Assembly: GCA_017302355.1 (NCBI GenBank)
Contig: JAFLDQ010000012.1
Location: forward strand, 1 to 38,954
Direction: 5' to 3'
Source: Dechloromonas sp.
GTDB lineage: Bacteria > Pseudomonadota > Gammaproteobacteria > Burkholderiales > Rhodocyclaceae
DNA: 38,954 nucleotides
The position numbers and the translations under genes were made by a program. The number at the start of each line of letters is the position of its first letter. Within the stretch, counting starts at the first letter, position 1. The notes under the pieces were generated by a model, which searched no databases, was not told where the DNA came from, and saw only the letters and a program-made list of their open reading frames with translations. Positions 8,593-15,354 of this stretch are shown here, in pieces.

Positions 8593-8607
8593 GGAACACC
8601 GTAATGA

Positions 8608-8634
8608 AGCGCCTTTCTGGGCGATTTGTTGTTT
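8608..8634 (+). terminator. Weak candidate terminator after tRNA-Ser
   Basis: CGCC (8610-8613) pairs with GGCG (8620-8623) around a six-base loop and is followed by the T-rich ATTTGTTGTTT. The stem is only four base pairs. The related sequence at 21474 has a five-base-pair stem and looks like a better version. Confidence 0.35.
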
Positions 8635-8654
8635 CTACCCACATTTTTACCCAC
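8632..8654 (+). repeat. Integrase arm-type repeat, left copy
   Basis: This 23-base stretch contains two TACCCAC units ten bases apart (GTGGGTA on the other strand). It matches 15011-15033, directly upstream of integrase 1, at 21 of 23 positions. One copy at each end of the proposed island 1 is the layout expected of arm-type integrase-binding sites. Confidence 0.6.
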
Positions 8655-8946
8655 GTCATTCTGTCCGATTGGATTGGCGCTTAGCAGGTCCGGGGCAAAG
8701 CGGAAATGTAAGGTCATGAACTTCGCCAATTCGGGCTGCGCCGGTTCATGACCAAGGCGCAGTACATCAAGCATCTGGGCGAACTGTACGCTTCGGATGG
8801 CTGGACTCGCCGTAAAGCCGACCAGTGGATTGCGGGGCCGGAAGGCAAGGCGCTGCATGAGCGCGGAAATTGGGCTGGAGACATCAAGGCGCCCGGCGTC
8901 GATGAGGCGCTCGTTGTTGGAGGTGGCGCTGAGAGACAGTTGCTAC
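8655..8946. other. Island left end, no confident gene; contains a 10-bp inverted repeat
   Basis: No convincing gene lies here. GGTCATGAAC (8712-8721) and GTTCATGACC (8744-8753) are perfect inverted repeats around a 22-base loop, perhaps a protein-binding site or small hairpin. A + strand frame from ATG 8748 to 9035 encodes 95 residues beginning MTKAQYIKHLGEL, with a mixed charged composition for the first 60 residues. It has no clear ribosome-binding site and its end runs over the oppositely oriented gene at 8947, so it is at best a gene remnant. Confidence 0.4.
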
Positions 8947-10251
8947 TCAACTGGCTGCGACATACAACGGGGCTGCCTTCTGAAGTGCGGTTACGAGTCC
9001 TGGGCCATCGATTAGGCCGGCATGTCGGTAGATAACTTTTCCGTTGAACATTGCACCAACGCTTGGGAAGCCATTAAAGCGAAAGGCTTCAAAGACCTTC
9101 TGACGTGCCCAATTGTGGTGCAGCGTTGAGTACAAAACGTCAATCACCTTGACTCCATCAAGATGCTTGCGCACATAGTTCGCCGTTTCCTCCATTGACT
9201 TGTCGAGTCCGATCTCACCATCAAGGTAATAGAAATACACGTTGATGCCATGAAAGGAGGGCGATGGTCGTATGAATCGCTTTTCCTGTGTGGTGGGGGG
9301 AGCCTCACGGCCTGGGAAAAGCCCCGTCCCCCTTGCACTTGCGGGAGAGGGGGCGCAAGTGACCATTAGCATCGCCTTGGCTAATCCCTCCGGCGTCACC
9401 GTGACGGTCATGGCGGCACTTGGTGTATCGAGCCAGTTTGTATCCATGTTGCTACCCGCCTGATACAGCGCGACACACGGCTTCCCACCGGGAAGGACTG
9501 CCAACTCAGCGGCGACTCGATTGCCGCTGGTCCGTATTGCCCTGAACTTGCCCTCAAGATATTTCAAGAATGCATCCGGACCGTGCATTGTCTCGAACAC
9601 TGACTGGCTCTCGTAGGTCAAATCCAAGGCAAGGTGTTCTCGTAGCGGTGAAACGTCAAGGTGATTGAACGCCAACGCGTACAAAGCCAGCCAGTACGCC
9701 TCCTGTTGCTCATTCTGGCCGTCAATCCAGCCAACGACTGCTGAATCAGCGGGTAGATCATCCTTGATCATGCTGGTCTCGCAGATATCGCACTGCCGGA
9801 TCACCTCATCCAATACAACATGGGTGAATGCGGCGACGTCAGGCTCCTTGCTGGCCCTGGGACCTGCCACATTCAGTACATGAATGACGTGACCTTGCAG
9901 CCAGTCTGCTATGCGAGCTTTCCAATCCATCCCAGGATGGACATGCAGCCATGGCTTGCGAAGCTGATCGCCGAACTTCGCCGTGGCGAGGCTACCCTCT
10001 GACAAATTCGGTGCCATTGACACAATCAAGGTGGCATCTGAATCCTGAACATTTGCCTTGGTACGCTGCCGGTAACCACCACCAGACAGTTCGGTAACTT
10101 GGTAACAGGCTGTAATGGTCCCGTCCTCAGCCATACGCCCCTCCGGACACCAGCCCCCATGGGGAATCCGGTGTTTGATGGCCCAGTCCAGGGCAGCGCG
10201 GTCTGCACCTGTTTGACCGCCGGAAATGATTTTGAGTTGATCGGATGACAT
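8947..10251 (-). CDS. YpsA-like Rossmann / NTF2-like / thioredoxin-like fusion protein
   Basis: The 434-residue product begins with a domain (about 5-130) of the SLOG/YpsA type annotated as putative molybdenum carrier, with SGGQTGADRAALDWA at 10-24 and the GGYRQRT motif near 58. Residues about 165-295 resemble an NTF2/SnoaL-like fold (HLALDLTYESQSVFE). Residues about 335-434 resemble a thioredoxin fold: the FPSV cis-proline at 395-398 precedes FNGKVIYRHAG. No CxxC motif is present, so ordinary disulfide chemistry is unlikely. Residues 299-323 come from a palindromic repeat inserted in frame. It lies 15 bases after its upstream neighbour and is probably co-transcribed with it. SLOG proteins can bind nucleotides or nucleotide-derived signals; any role in stress or defence is inference. 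Confidence 0.7.
   Translation of the reverse strand: MSSDQLKIISGGQTGADRAALDWAIKHRIPHGGWCPEGRMAEDGTITACYQVTELSGGGYRQRTKANVQDSDATLIVSMAPNLSEGSLATAKFGDQLRKPWLHVHPGMDWKARIADWLQGHVIHVLNVAGPRASKEPDVAAFTHVVLDEVIRQCDICETSMIKDDLPADSAVVGWIDGQNEQQEAYWLALYALAFNHLDVSPLREHLALDLTYESQSVFETMHGPDAFLKYLEGKFRAIRTSGNRVAAELAVLPGGKPCVALYQAGSNMDTNWLDTPSAAMTVTVTPEGLAKAMLMVTCAPSPASARGTGLFPGREAPPTTQEKRFIRPSPSFHGINVYFYYLDGEIGLDKSMEETANYVRKHLDGVKVIDVLYSTLHHNWARQKVFEAFRFNGFPSVGAMFNGKVIYRHAGLIDGPGLVTALQKAAPLYVAAS
9336..9361. repeat. REP-like palindrome inside a coding region
   Basis: CACTTGCG (9336-9343) and CGCAAGTG (9354-9361) are perfect inverted repeats around a ten-base purine-rich loop (GGAGAGGGGG on the + strand). 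The wider low-complexity stretch (about 9290-9361) is translated in the overlapping gene as CAPSPASARGTG, a typical peptide from this class of dispersed repeat. The copy is in frame and interrupts the likely boundary between two domains. Confidence 0.6.
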
Positions 10252-10266
10252 GGGGAACCTTGAAAT

Positions 10267-11190
10267 TCAATTGTTGCCGTCAGGTATTGGGTTATCTACT
10301 TTCACTGGAATTTTGTAAGAATGACGCGGAGGTGGTTCGGGTTTGGCGAGCCACTCCTCGATAAGGACGGAACGCAGTTCGCGAAGATTGGCGCCATCCC
10401 AACTGCCATTTCCCCATCCAAAAGCTTCACGCAATGCAGCAGTACGCTGATCCGGACTCAATGAATCCCAATTGTCTGGGATCAACTTGTCCCACTCAGT
10501 TAGCGGCCGATCTGCCCAGTTGGCTTCGAAGTAGTAACTCAACGAATGGGATGCCTTGGGTCCCTCTATGTGTCTCGCACCAGTGACTTCCCGGAGTCTG
10601 GTGATGACCGAATGTACTGTTTCCGAATCCAGCGGGAGTAATCCTGCCTCCAGGTCATCCAGCGTGGCATCGGCTAATACAAGCTTGAATGCTTCCCCAT
10701 TCGAAATCTCTTCATACCGCAGAGGATCGTATTCCGCTGACTCGACGAAATGCCGGAACGCACCATACAACGCGCGAACAGCCTGTCGGGTATTGAGCAT
10801 CACCCGGTGGCTGAACTTTTCGGAATGAGACTCCCATGTGATTGTCAGAAATCCTGTGTCGTTCAGGAATCGGCGAGTCCATTGCATCTTGCCGTAAGGT
10901 CCTTCGGGGTCCCAATCGAAGCCACATTCCTGCACCTCGATCGTGATTGCCTCGAGAAAGCGAATGAAGTCACCAAAGGGACAGAAAACTGACGAGAAAT
11001 AGACCGAAAACTTCAGTGGATCGCCTTGATGACGTTCAGGAAGGTCAGGACGAAACTGATCATCGCAGGCTGTCGTGATTGTCACGTCTTGAATCAGTTC
11101 AACGTCCAGATTGATGTAATCAAACTTTTCGTCATGGCTGAAGCTGACCTGAATGGAGCCGGGCTCATAGTTGAAAAATGTTCCTGCCAT
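10267..11190 (-). CDS. Hypothetical protein, island gene
   Basis: The 307-residue product (from ATG 11190) is acidic and soluble, with no signal peptide or membrane segment. I do not recognise a family. The N-terminal half is rich in beta-type segments with conserved-looking aromatic residues (FNYEPGSIQVSF, CGFDWDPEG, FLTITWES); the centre is helical (TRQAVRALYGAFRHFVES). A GTG at 11247 in the same frame would add 19 residues; ATG 11190 is preferred because the added part looks unstructured. The stop is 15 bases before the start of the YpsA-like gene, so the two probably form an operon. Base composition is clearly less GC-rich than the flanking chromosome, consistent with acquisition. Confidence 0.6.
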   Translation of the reverse strand: MAGTFFNYEPGSIQVSFSHDEKFDYINLDVELIQDVTITTACDDQFRPDLPERHQGDPLKFSVYFSSVFCPFGDFIRFLEAITIEVQECGFDWDPEGPYGKMQWTRRFLNDTGFLTITWESHSEKFSHRVMLNTRQAVRALYGAFRHFVESAEYDPLRYEEISNGEAFKLVLADATLDDLEAGLLPLDSETVHSVITRLREVTGARHIEGPKASHSLSYYFEANWADRPLTEWDKLIPDNWDSLSPDQRTAALREAFGWGNGSWDGANLRELRSVLIEEWLAKPEPPPRHSYKIPVKVDNPIPDGNN

Positions 11191-11243
11191 AGATTTGTCC
11201 CGTTGAACTGTGGTTTGATCAAAGGGGGGATGAGTCCCACTAG

Positions 11244-11283
11244 CCACAGCGTCCGCGGCTGCCCCTTATAGCAGCTGCTGTGG
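11244..11283. repeat. Two-part hairpin upstream of the hypothetical gene
   Basis: CCACAGC (11244-11250) pairs with GCTGTGG (11277-11283), and inside it GCTGC (11258-11262) pairs with GCAGC (11271-11275). It lies just upstream of the gene starting at 11190 on the - strand. It could be an end of a lost element or a regulatory hairpin; nothing decides this. Confidence 0.35.
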
Positions 11284-11304
11284 TTACCCCCAAGTGGGCT
11301 TTAA

Positions 11305-11553
11305 TCAATGACGCCATTCGTGTCGCTCACTAGATGAGCCAGAACGGTTAAGCACGCCAACATCCCAGCGCAATGCAGTCGAATCGCCGGCAGAGCGCCG
11401 AATGCCGAGCAGCCGTGCCAATGCACCGGCCACACGTTCCGGCGAACATGTCCATTGCTCCAGCAGATCGCGGGCAATGGCATGCGCGCCGTCCTCGGAA
11501 AGGTGAAATTCCGCCTCGTCGATGATGGCCTTGGTGCCTTTGTCGCAACTCAT
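11305..11553 (-). CDS. Possible small protein, unrecognised
   Basis: An 82-residue frame starts at ATG 11553 (MSCDKGTKAIIDEAE) and has a plausible helical, mixed-charge composition through about residue 55 (AIARDLLEQWTCSPERVAGALARLL), then a low-quality tail. It has no recognised family and partly overlaps the approach to the hsdR remnant on the other strand. It may be a fragment of a longer gene cut by the same rearrangement that truncated hsdR. Confidence 0.25.
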   Translation of the reverse strand: MSCDKGTKAIIDEAEFHLSEDGAHAIARDLLEQWTCSPERVAGALARLLGIRRSAGDSTALRWDVGVLNRSGSSSERHEWRH

Positions 11554-11575
11554 CTCGCTGACTTCGCGCAACTCG

Positions 11576-12037
11576 GTACCCGAGGAAATTCTCGCCATGG
11601 TGGATATGGACAAGTTCCGCCTGGAGGAAAAACAGAACGGCAGCATCGCGCTGAACCCCGGCGATACCGAAATGGAGAACTCTTCAGGAGACGGTCACGG
11701 CCCCGGTCCTGGTGGCGGTAAAGATAAGCTCGAAGTGATCGTCAAGGAACTGAACGAGAAATATCACTTCGATTTCGAGGATTGCGACAAGGTCATGAAG
11801 ATCGTGATCCCGAAGCTGGCCAAGGATGCCGGGCTGATCGCGGCGTTCCAGACCAACAACCTGGAAACGCTGCGCAAGCAGAAATTCGCGGACAGTCTGG
11901 AGAAAGCCTTTATCTCCAGTGCGGGCGATTTCTATTCGGTGCTGAACCGTATGTCGGCCGAACCGGACTTCAAGCGCGCACTGACGGAATTCGCGCTGGT
12001 CGAGTTCAAGCGGGGGCTGGAAGGCGGTGGTGCGTGA
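11576..12037 (+). pseudogene. hsdR: 3' remnant of type I restriction endonuclease subunit R (hsdR)
   Basis: From about VPEEILAMVDMDKFRLEE onward the 153 residues match the C-terminal end of HsdR, the translocase/endonuclease subunit of type I restriction systems, including DKLEVIVKELNEKYHFDFE and the closing FADSLEKAFISS and FKRALTEFALVEFKR segments. HsdR proteins are usually around 1,000 residues; the nuclease and helicase domains and the hsdM and hsdS partners are absent. In this frame there is no sensible start: the codons before 11576 are unrelated read-through. It is a leftover of a type I system and cannot cleave DNA. Confidence 0.75.
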
Positions 12038-12105
12038 AGATCGGCACCGGCGGGGCGGCGGTAGCCAATTTGAGCGCCATTCTCTGGCACCCCCATTCCA
12101 AGCGT

Positions 12106-12143
12106 GCTATTTTCCGGAAAACATGGCTATTTTCCTGAAAAAT
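12106..12143 (+). promoter_or_regulatory. Tandem operator upstream of the AbiE pair
   Basis: GCTATTTTCCGGAAAACA (12106-12123) and GCTATTTTCCTGAAAAAT (12126-12143) are near-identical, and each contains a palindromic TTTTCC-GGAAAA core. They start exactly 20 bases apart, about two helical turns, and end 16 bases before the first ATG. AbiEi-type antitoxins are known to repress their own operon by binding repeats upstream, so this is the likely autoregulatory site. Confidence 0.7.
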
Positions 12144-12159
12144 ATTCTCTTGGACGTTA

Positions 12160-12774
12160 ATGCAAGCTGTTGAACAAAAGATACTTTCACGCATCTACGG
12201 GCGCGGTAGGGGTTGGGCATTCACCAAGACGGATTTTGTCGCCGATTTTGGCGAGACCAATATCCACAAGGCACTCTCTGCCCTGACGAAGGTAGGAACG
12301 ATTCGCCGTGTGTGTGGGGGGGTGTATGACTACCCGCGCCAGAGCGAGTTGCTGGGGCAGTTGAGCCCGGACATCGACCAGGTGGCGCAGGCGCTGGCGC
12401 GCAAGTTCAATTGGCGCATTCAGCCCTCGGGTGATACGGCGCTGAATCTGCTCGGTCTCTCGACACAAGTGCCGGGGAAATGGCTGTACCTTTCCGACGG
12501 ACCCAGTCGCCGTTACGCGATTGGCGGTCAGGAACTGGCCTTTCGCCAATCCGCCTTGAAGGAAACCGGCTTTGCCTTGCGCGAGAGCGGCTTGCTGGTG
12601 CCGGCGATCAAGGCACTGGGCAAGGAGCGTGTCGACGCCATCGTCGTTGAGAAGCTGCGCCAGTGGCTAGCCCCGAAGTTGCCGAAATTGCGTGAGCGCC
12701 TGCTGCGTGATACCCGCATGGTGACGGGCTGGATTTACGAAATCATCAAACAGGTTTGCGAGGAACGGGCCTGA
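12160..12774 (+). CDS. AbiEi-type antitoxin / transcriptional regulator (DUF6088)
   Basis: The 204-residue product has an N-terminal winged-helix region (about 1-60; TKTDFVADFGETNIHKALSAL) and a C-terminal domain with the PSGDTALNLLGLSTQVP segment typical of DUF6088/AbiEi proteins. In characterised type IV toxin-antitoxin pairs this protein counters the AbiEii nucleotidyltransferase and represses the operon. A tandem palindromic repeat sits just upstream. The stop overlaps the start of the toxin gene, so the pair is translationally coupled. The whole pair lies within island 1. Confidence 0.85.
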   Translation: MQAVEQKILSRIYGRGRGWAFTKTDFVADFGETNIHKALSALTKVGTIRRVCGGVYDYPRQSELLGQLSPDIDQVAQALARKFNWRIQPSGDTALNLLGLSTQVPGKWLYLSDGPSRRYAIGGQELAFRQSALKETGFALRESGLLVPAIKALGKERVDAIVVEKLRQWLAPKLPKLRERLLRDTRMVTGWIYEIIKQVCEERA

Positions 12775-13757
12775 TGGATCGCGTTGCGCGTTTGCCGGCA
12801 GCCGAGCGTTCGGCCTTGTTTGCGGAAACCGCCGCAAAGATGAGGACGACGCCTGCGGTGGCGGAAAAAGACTTCTGGGTGACGTGGGTGCTTGCCCGCC
12901 TGTTCGCCGATGCCGGGTTGGCGCGCCTGCTGATGTTCAAGGGCGGCACCAGTTTGTCGAAAGCCTATCGGTTGATCGAGCGGTTTTCCGAGGACATCGA
13001 CCTGATTCTGGATTGGCGCGCAGTCACTGGCGACGATCCTTGGGGCGGGCGCTCCAAGGCCCAACAGGAAAAGCTGAACGCAGCAATCAACGAGGAGGCG
13101 CAAGCCTTTATCGGCGGCGAGTTGCTGACGCGCATTGCCGGTGCGCTCGGCGAGCTTTGTCAGTGCGCCATTGCGGCGGATGACCCGCATGTGATCGAGA
13201 TTCGCTATCCGGCGTCTTTCCCTGACCGCTATCTGCGGCCTGAGTTGCGGCTGGAGATTGGGCCGCTGGCGGCATGGCTGCCGCATGAAGACAGGATGAT
13301 CGTCAGTTATGCCGCCGAGCAGTTTCCGCAGGTGTTCGCGCGGCGGGAATGTGCGGTGCGCGTCATCAAGGCCGAGCGGACGTTCTGGGAGAAGGCGACG
13401 ATCCTGCACCATGAAGCGCACCGCCCCGAGGGCAATCCGCAGCCACCGCGCCACTCGCGGCATTACTACGATCTGGCTCGGATGGCGGTTGCGCCGGTGA
13501 AGAATGCCGCCTTGGCGAACTTGGAACTGCTGGCCGATGTGGTGGCGTTCAAGCAGCGCTTTTATCCGCGCGGCTGGGCGCGCTACGATCTGGCGGTGCC
13601 CAGCAGTTTGCGCCTGGTGCCGGGCAGGGCGGTTCTGGCGGCAGTAGAGACTGATTACCGGGCGATGGCGAACATGATCTTCGGCGCTGTGCCGGCGTTC
13701 GGCGAGATTATTGAAGCGTTGCGAGTGCTGGAAGAAGAGATCAACGCGCGGTGCTGA
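12774..13757 (+). CDS. AbiEii-type nucleotidyltransferase toxin
   Basis: The 327-residue protein carries the nucleotidyltransferase signature of the AbiEii/AbiGii toxin family: FKGGTSLSKAY (G57-G58-T59-S60) followed by the acidic pair D74 and D76 in FSEDIDLIL. It also has the downstream TFWEKATILHHEAHR helix that is common in the family. Related toxins modify tRNA with nucleotides and stop growth during phage infection. The start is ATG 12774, which shares a base with the antitoxin stop; an in-frame upstream GTG/ATG at 12756 would overlap more and is not preferred. Length is normal and the active site complete, so the pair looks functional. Confidence 0.87.
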   Translation: MDRVARLPAAERSALFAETAAKMRTTPAVAEKDFWVTWVLARLFADAGLARLLMFKGGTSLSKAYRLIERFSEDIDLILDWRAVTGDDPWGGRSKAQQEKLNAAINEEAQAFIGGELLTRIAGALGELCQCAIAADDPHVIEIRYPASFPDRYLRPELRLEIGPLAAWLPHEDRMIVSYAAEQFPQVFARRECAVRVIKAERTFWEKATILHHEAHRPEGNPQPPRHSRHYYDLARMAVAPVKNAALANLELLADVVAFKQRFYPRGWARYDLAVPSSLRLVPGRAVLAAVETDYRAMANMIFGAVPAFGEIIEALRVLEEEINARC

Positions 13758-13762
13758 ACGCT

Positions 13763-15010
13763 TCAGGCCGGGCGCTTGGCGGCTTTCCGTTGGCTGCCGA
13801 TAGACGTGACGCTGGCATCCGCGTGGGTTTTGGCGCAGTACTCGGCCCAAGCTTTCATCAACTGTACGCGCTTGTCGAGCAGATCGCCGCGCCGGTAGGC
13901 GGCTTCCACCTTGTCGGGCAGGCTGTGCGCCAGTGCATGCTCACAGACCTCACGCGGGAAGTTGGTCGATTCCGCGCACCAGTCGCGGAACGTGGAGCGG
14001 AAGCCATGTACTGTAATGTCGGTGCGCTTCATCCTCCGCAGCACGGCGGTAAGGCTCATGTCGGAAAGCGCCGTGTTCTCCTTCGCGCCGGGAAAGACCA
14101 GATCGCCCTCGCGTGGCAGTTCGTTGAGCAGTGCAATCGCGGACGCCGAGAGCGGCACCCGGTGTTCCTTGCCCATCTTGATGCGATCGGCCGGCACGAC
14201 CCACAGGCCGGCATCGAGGTCGATTTCCGCCCAGATGGCACCGCGCACCTCGCCGGAGCGAGCAGCGGTGAGTATGGTGAATTCCAACGCGCGCGCTGCC
14301 GTGCCAACCTGCTTGCGCAGTTCGACCATGAACGCGCCGATCTCGCGCCACGGTAGCGCCGGGTGATGCTCTACTTTGGCGATCTTGTTGGGGTTGGCCA
14401 GTAGGTTTTCCAAGTGGCCACGCCAGCGTGCCGGATTCTCACCCTGGCGATACTTGCTGACCGTTGCCCAATCCAGAATCTTCTCGATGCGCCCGCGCAG
14501 GCGGGTGGCGGTTTCGGTCTTGCTCTCCCAGATTGCGCTCAGCGCCTTGACGACCAGCCCAGTGTCGATGTCGGCGACCGGCAGGCTGCCAAAGATCGGG
14601 CTGGCGTAGGTGGCAAGCGTGGTTTCCCACTGGTCGGCGTGCTTGGCGTTTTTCCAGCCGGCGCGATGTGCGGCGATGTACGCCTCGGCACACTGGTCGA
14701 AGGTCATTGCCTTGGCGCGTTCCAGCGCCTCGGCCTGCTTGATCGACCGCCGCACGTCGAGCGGGTCTTTGCCGTCGAGCAGCAACTGCCGACATTCCTT
14801 CGCCTTCGCACGTGCCTCGGTCAGATTGACGGTATGCACCGCGCCCAACCCCATCTCGCGCTGCTTGCCGGCCAGCGTGAATCGGAATATCCAACTCTTC
14901 GACCCCGACGGCGAGACTTGCAACCACAAGCCCGCGCCGTCACCGTAGTAGCCGGGTTTGGTTTGCTTGCTGACTGCAAGCGGGGTGAGTTTTTCAACGA
15001 GGCGCGCCAT
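13763..15010 (-). CDS. P4-type tyrosine integrase 1
   Basis: The 415-residue protein has the N-terminal DUF4102 arm-binding domain (about 1-85), a core-binding domain (100-205) and a tyrosine-recombinase catalytic domain (215-390). Catalytic residues are visible: R251 in AARSGEVR, H335 and R338 in HGFR, and Y372 in AAYRRGD. It is expected to integrate and excise the island at the tRNA-Ser 3' end. The start codon abuts a GTGGGTA-type repeat (15011-15033) that recurs at the left end of the island, and the attachment core is 146 bases upstream. It is complete. Confidence 0.92.
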   Translation of the reverse strand: MARLVEKLTPLAVSKQTKPGYYGDGAGLWLQVSPSGSKSWIFRFTLAGKQREMGLGAVHTVNLTEARAKAKECRQLLLDGKDPLDVRRSIKQAEALERAKAMTFDQCAEAYIAAHRAGWKNAKHADQWETTLATYASPIFGSLPVADIDTGLVVKALSAIWESKTETATRLRGRIEKILDWATVSKYRQGENPARWRGHLENLLANPNKIAKVEHHPALPWREIGAFMVELRKQVGTAARALEFTILTAARSGEVRGAIWAEIDLDAGLWVVPADRIKMGKEHRVPLSASAIALLNELPREGDLVFPGAKENTALSDMSLTAVLRRMKRTDITVHGFRSTFRDWCAESTNFPREVCEHALAHSLPDKVEAAYRRGDLLDKRVQLMKAWAEYCAKTHADASVTSIGSQRKAAKRPA

Positions 15011-15033
15011 TTTCTACCCACATTCCTACCCAC
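15011..15033 (+). repeat. Integrase arm-type repeat, right copy
   Basis: This 23-base stretch with two TACCCAC units matches 8632-8654 at 21 of 23 positions and directly precedes the integrase 1 start codon on the - strand. It may also overlap the int promoter and give autoregulation. Confidence 0.6.
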
Positions 15034-15155
15034 ACGAGATAGGTGGATTGTAATGGTTCTTCCTGGATTGTGTTAGACTTCGTTCCACCCCGAAGTCGTT
15101 TGAAATCAAAGCGTAGTGGATTTCTGTGGAGTTCGTTGTATAGTCCGTCTGCGGA

Positions 15156-15169
15156 CGCCCTCTCCGCCA
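15156..15169 (+). repeat. Attachment core copy (right end of island 1, left end of island 2)
   Basis: CGCCCTCTCCGCCA repeats the last 14 bases of tRNA-Ser (8579-8592). No other tRNA sequence is present here, so this is an attachment-site duplicate and not a second gene. It lies between two divergently placed integrase genes (13763-15010 and 15347-16507), the expected position for the junction of two tandem islands. The rest of the 15034-15346 stretch holds only the hairpin at 15216 and short repeats at 15306. Confidence 0.75.
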
Positions 15170-15215
15170 ATTAAGCAGCACATTGCCGCACGATTAGCTG
15201 GCAAACCCCACGATA

Positions 15216-15246
15216 AGCCGCGTAGAATCGCGGCTTTATCGCTTAT
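15216..15246 (+). terminator. Rho-independent terminator downstream of the attachment core
   Basis: AGCCGCG (15216-15222) and CGCGGCT (15229-15235) form a seven-base-pair stem with loop TAGAAT, followed by TTATCGCTTATTTT. It lies about 45 bases after the tRNA-end copy, where a tRNA terminator would be, so it may have arrived with that flank from another tRNA locus. Confidence 0.65.
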
Positions 15247-15305
15247 TTTGCCCATTGGTTTCGCACAATACCCAACGGAAGCAATCTGTTCTCCACGGGC
15301 ATCGT

Positions 15306-15354
15306 GTAGGCATCCAAGTAGGCATTTTCCAAGGGGACGGGCAAGGATGCCTAC
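15306..15354 (+). repeat. GTAGGCAT repeats at the integrase 2 start
   Basis: GTAGGCAT occurs at 15306-15313 and 15318-15325 and in inverted form (ATGCCTAC) at 15347-15354, where it includes the start codon. The spacing of 12 and 29 bases suggests binding sites for the integrase or a regulator of it. Confidence 0.5.

Noticed and set aside
8748..9035. 95-codon + strand frame in the island left end
   Set aside because: No ribosome-binding site and its end overlaps the opposite gene; kept only as a note in the gap entry.
15156..15169. Possible second tRNA gene
   Set aside because: Only the last 14 bases of a tRNA are present with no other arms, so it is an attachment-site copy.
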